This document shows positions 23,701-27,849 of a DNA stretch of 27,849 bases, piece after piece; the stretch's first letter is position 1, and each line of letters starts with the position of its first letter. Location of the stretch: positions 1 to 27,849 of the forward strand of contig JAENVX010000121.1 in NCBI GenBank assembly GCA_016650355.1. Reading direction: 5' to 3'. Source of the DNA: Bacteroidia bacterium (GTDB lineage Bacteria > Bacteroidota > Bacteroidia > Cytophagales > Cyclobacteriaceae). The position numbers and the translations under genes are program-made. The notes beneath the pieces were generated by a model. It ran no database searches and had not been told where the DNA came from. It was given only the letters and a program-made list of their open reading frames with translations.

Positions 23701-26700
23701 GGACCTATACGGCTTACAGCAATGACGACAAGCATCTGCTCAGTGAATCTGGTGAGCATCTCGGTTACTTCTCAAATGGATTTTTATACAATACAAAAGG
23801 GGCCGCCATCGGGCACGTAAAAGGGAAGCAGATCATAGCTAAAAACGGTCAGCCTCTTTATTATACCACGTGACCCCTTTCAACTTACCCAGATGAGTAA
23901 TCAGTCTGCATTGAATTTATCTAGTGTAATCTTCGTCTGTAACAGGCTGTAGCCAAGTCACAACTCCCGTCTGCGTATTGGAGTTGACCGCAAGGTGAGT
24001 CATTTCACTATCCGGTGATGCACCATGCCAGTGCACAACATCGGGAGCAATGTTAACAACATCTCCTTTGCGAATTACTTGTATTATTTTTCCTTTCTCT
24101 TGATAATAGCCAACACCATCAGTAACAATAAGGATTTGTCCACCGGGATGTGTATGCCAATTGGTTCGTGCACAACGGTCAAACATTACGTTTCCTATTT
24201 GAGTACTAAGGATAGGATCGTTTGGTACCAGTAATTTAATCCATACTGTTCCCGTGAAATATTCTGCGGGAGCTTTTTCTCCTTTGGGAAATATCCCGGT
24301 TTTATTTTCTGGCATGTTCTGTTATTTAATTCCGCTGCAAGAGCAAAGCTAACAGCAATTCTTTGATTGCATTAAAAAGTTAATCCATAACCGAAAGGAA
24401 ACAACGTGTCTTCTGCCGGATATCCCGGAGCGTCTGGATGTTGATCGATTACTGCTTTCTCCTTGTTTGCAAGTGCATACGGTAACTTACCCGTTGGGTT
24501 GAATTTTCCTGAGACGATGTCCAGGATCGCAGCATCGCTTACGCCAAACGTGGCAAGTATTGCGCCCGCATTCAGAAGTCCACTGTTCTCGTCAAGCACA
24601 TAAGGCTGGCGAAAGTCGATCGACAAAATAGTTTTTTCCGGACCAACCGTTTTCATGATCTGTTGAATGTCTTGCAACGAAGGTGTTACCTTCCACGATT
24701 TGGAGGTTGCCATCGATGAGAAGGACAGGAAGTTCAATTCATCTGGACTGGCTCCGCCAAACCTCAGGCCGTTGGCGGAAGCATCATTGGTGACATAGAT
24801 TCTGATGACCGCATAATCTGTATCCTTGCGAATGGCCGGCATCTTCTCACTCTTCTTTGCATCGTAATTGCCAGAGACGACTTTAACACGTGACCACGCC
24901 TGGCCTTTAAATGCATTAGCATTCATACCCATAGTAAAGACGTGAAGGGTATCGCCTTCTTTTGGAACGACAAGTGGAAGACTCATTTTATTCTGAAGCA
25001 ACACAATGGACTTTCGCTGCGCAAGATCAGCCTTACGTTGATTGGAAGCATTGCCAAGCGTATACGAGGCGCGATTAGGATCCACATAAGGATTTTCAAA
25101 GAGTCCTAGTTCGAATTGCTCCTTTAACAGTCTTTTCACAGACGCATCAACTCTGCTCGCTGCGAGTTTTCCGGACGTAACAAGGTTCAACAGTTGCTTG
25201 TTGTCATTGAAGCCCGACAAAATATCCGTACCGGCATCAATGGCGATCAGAATTTGTTCATCGATGGATTTGTCTTCAAGACCCCATGCCCTGTCTCCGA
25301 TGATTCCCGTATCAGAATTCACATATCCTTTGAAGCCCAATTTTTTTTGCAACAGGTCGGTAACGATGCCTTTTGAAAAAGCCATACCTACAGTGTTTGG
25401 CAGGTAGGCCTGTCCTACCGGAATTCCATAATAAGCCATAATGGAAGACGCCCCGGCTTTAATCGCAGCCTGAAAAGGGATCAGATGATAGTCAAACCTT
25501 AGCGCTGGATAGACTTGATTTTTTCCAAATGCATAATGAGGATCACCGCCACCTTCTTGCGGGCCTCCACCAGGAAAATGTTTTATAGTCATGGCCACAC
25601 TAGTGGAGCTCAATGACAAACCCTGCAGATTTTTTATGAGCGTTGTGATAATGTCAGCCGTCAGTTGAGCATCTTCACTAAATGTTTCGTGAACGCGATA
25701 CCATCTTGGTTCGGTAGACAAATCACCCATGTAGCCGTACATGCCACGCAAGCCTATCGAGGTCCATTCCTGACGCATGGTTCTTGCAAACTCACCGATA
25801 AGGTTCATATCCCGGGTTGCTGCTAGGCCACTTTCCTTCGGCCATGACGAGAACGCTCCTGACTCTTCATTGATGCCGACACGAGCATCAAACTCAACGT
25901 GATTCCGGGAGTTTGACTTAAACATAGGAGGTATTCCTAGCCTTGTATTTTCGGCAAGCTCTTGAATCGCATTCATAAATTGTGCGGCCTCAAATGGAGT
26001 GATCTGAACGCCAGCAAATCCACCACCGGTTGTCTGACGTGGATTTTGTGTGACTACATTTCTGAAAATGAACCGTGTCATTTTTTCGTCTTCAATGAAA
26101 TCAACTGCCTTAACGGGAAGCTTTCCTCCCGGATCAGCATTAAGCGTGTTGATCAGCATCATGCCCACTTTTTCTTGCAATGACATTTGTTTGACCAGAT
26201 CATCGATGCGTTGATCGACAGGCAATCGCCAGTCTTCATAGCGGTCGAGCGAATTGTTTTTGTTGAGGTCTTTGAAACGAAGTTGATTAACGACCATCAC
26301 ATTAACAGCGCGTCCTTCTATAACAGGTTGAGAAGGGTAGGTGCCTTGTGCCAAGGTGGCAGCACATGGAAGCAAGAATAAAATTATTGTGAATTTCGTC
26401 AGTCGGTTCCTCATGATGTTATCGTTAAGACATCAATATCGGAGTAAATATGAAGAAGCCGTGTAGCAAGTCCATGATTTTCGGCAGAAGGAAGGACACA
26501 TTCTACAGATACCGTTAGTAGTTCGACTCAAACAAAAGAAAATAACTTACTTAAGCTTATAGGCTACAACAGATTTTTTGAAAAAGGTTGGAACGTAAAC
26601 AATTCGCTCGGCAGGATCGTAGCCAATATCCGCTGTGTTTCTCTTTTGTTCGCGAGTATCCAACAGAGTTGTCAACTTTCCGTCTTTATCCAAATAGTAG

Positions 26701-27849
26701 ATCAAGCCTGCCCAACATGAAATAATAAAGTCTCCGTTTCCTACAGGCTCAATTCCATCTCCACCCATTTCAGTTACTGCAACAGAAACCAGCTTCTTAT
26801 CGGCACCTGTCTTGAACACATCATTAGCGGTAAGTAGATAAAGATCATTGTCGACAGCCTTCAATCCATTCACTCCTTTGAGGTCACTCAGGTAAAGTTC
26901 AGCTTTTCCCTTTTTTATCTGATGCACTCTTCCCAGTTTGGAATCGGAAACGTAGACCACTCCATATTTGTCAATTGTAATATCATTAAGACCAGTAGCA
27001 CCTTCAACCGGAATTTTTGATTCAATCTTTCCCGTTGCTGTACTAATGACTACCACTTCTGAAACATCGGCAACAAACAATTTCTTATCCCACACACCCA
27101 TTCCTTTTGGTGCATTCAAACCTGTTACCCATGTGGCGTTCAAAATTTTTCCACTCTTGTCGATCTTAGCAATCTCACCTTTTCCATCAACATCCCACGG
27201 TGCTCCGTCAATCAAAGACACGTATATCGCGCTTTTATCGTATAGCACTGATTCGGGAATAGCAAGTGTGGTGTCGCTTTCCCATATTTTTTCAAGTGAG
27301 TGCTGGGCCTGGCTAGTGGTTATAAGCAAGACAAAAAGAATAGAAAAAATAGTTTTCATAGGATTGCGATTAGTAGTGGGTACAAAAATAAATCATTTAT
27401 TCGTCAAAGTGAACATGCAAGTAAGGATTGACTGATTTGGTTGTTCTCGTCAAGCATCGTCTCTCGCAGAGCCTGCCTGCCGGTGCCTGCCGGTAGGCAG
27501 GGACGATGAGCTACTGGATGTTTGACTAGAACTTAGTTCAGAATTACCTCACCGTTCCAACTTTCAAATTGGTAAAGTACCCATCGGTGCCGGGGCCAAC
27601 CCAAAGCGCAATTGCTCCAGTCGATTTTCCAAATTTAAGATCCTGCACGATAAGGCAAGGTTGGCTTGCGCCATTCACATACAGCCTGGCTTTGTCATCT
27701 TTCACTTCAATCTTCACGTGAGTCCATTCTCCTTCTGCCAGGTCGGTGTAAGATTCATACACGCCAGGATTTTCATCGCGGAGTTTGAACCACGTATATT
27801 TGGGATGCGAAATGTATTGTGCGCTGTGATTTCTTCTGAGTTGATCTTC

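Overview
The window looks like chromosomal DNA of a Bacteroidota bacterium, most likely a Cytophagales-type lineage. The supporting signs are AT-rich sequence with very weak Shine-Dalgarno signals, several matches to the Bacteroidota sigma box TAnnTTTG, an ExbB/ExbD/TonB set next to a giant TPR protein and an outer-membrane barrel, and many Sec-secreted or lipoprotein products typical of the phylum. The taxonomic call is inference; there is no rRNA gene to settle it. No tRNA, rRNA, CRISPR array, transposase or prophage gene was seen.

Layout. (1) 1-2198 (+): the tail of an MFS transporter gene that stops soon after a TM7-like segment, then a tightly packed run of a TerB-like protein, a rhomboid protease and DNA polymerase III delta (holA). 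(2) 2327-10015 (+): a probable energised cell-envelope locus. It holds a promoter, a 1013-aa periplasmic TPR protein, a plug-less outer-membrane beta barrel, a membrane-anchored SPOR protein, an ExbB/TolQ-like proton channel, an ExbD/TolR-like protein and a TonB-like transducer. (3) 10022-13700 (-): an SDR oxidoreductase and a phytanoyl-CoA dioxygenase-like enzyme as a pair, then a sphingomyelin-synthase-like PAP2_C membrane enzyme overlapping tyrS. (4) 13875-18564: a MazG-type NTP pyrophosphohydrolase, a 343-bp non-coding gap, a membrane protein with a zinc-ribbon-like domain, the tail-specific protease Prc, and a convergent TraB/GumN-like protein. (5) 18707-22742 (+): a TerB-ABCG fusion transporter with a very large extracytoplasmic loop, a helical His-rich lipoprotein and a GNAT acetyltransferase. 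(6) 22772-27849: a carbohydrate-flavoured accessory stretch with two DUF1080/LamG-like secreted proteins (one partial), a beta-flower miniprotein, a cupin, a GH3 glycosidase with an EF-hand loop, and a secreted SMP-30/NHL-like propeller. A GC-rich palindromic repeat lies near its right end.

How the genes may work together. In block 2 the inner-membrane motor (ExbB, ExbD, TonB) could energise the barrel, with the TPR protein as periplasmic or outer-membrane partner and the SPOR protein linking to peptidoglycan. In block 3 the enzyme types would fit modification of long-chain lipids or sphingolipids, but this is a hypothesis. Block 6 could serve uptake and breakdown of a glycoside outside the cytoplasm. 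The most interesting places for follow-up are the TPR/barrel/SPOR/ExbBD-TonB locus, the TerB-ABCG fusion, the SMS-like enzyme overlapping tyrS, and two intergenic structured repeats.
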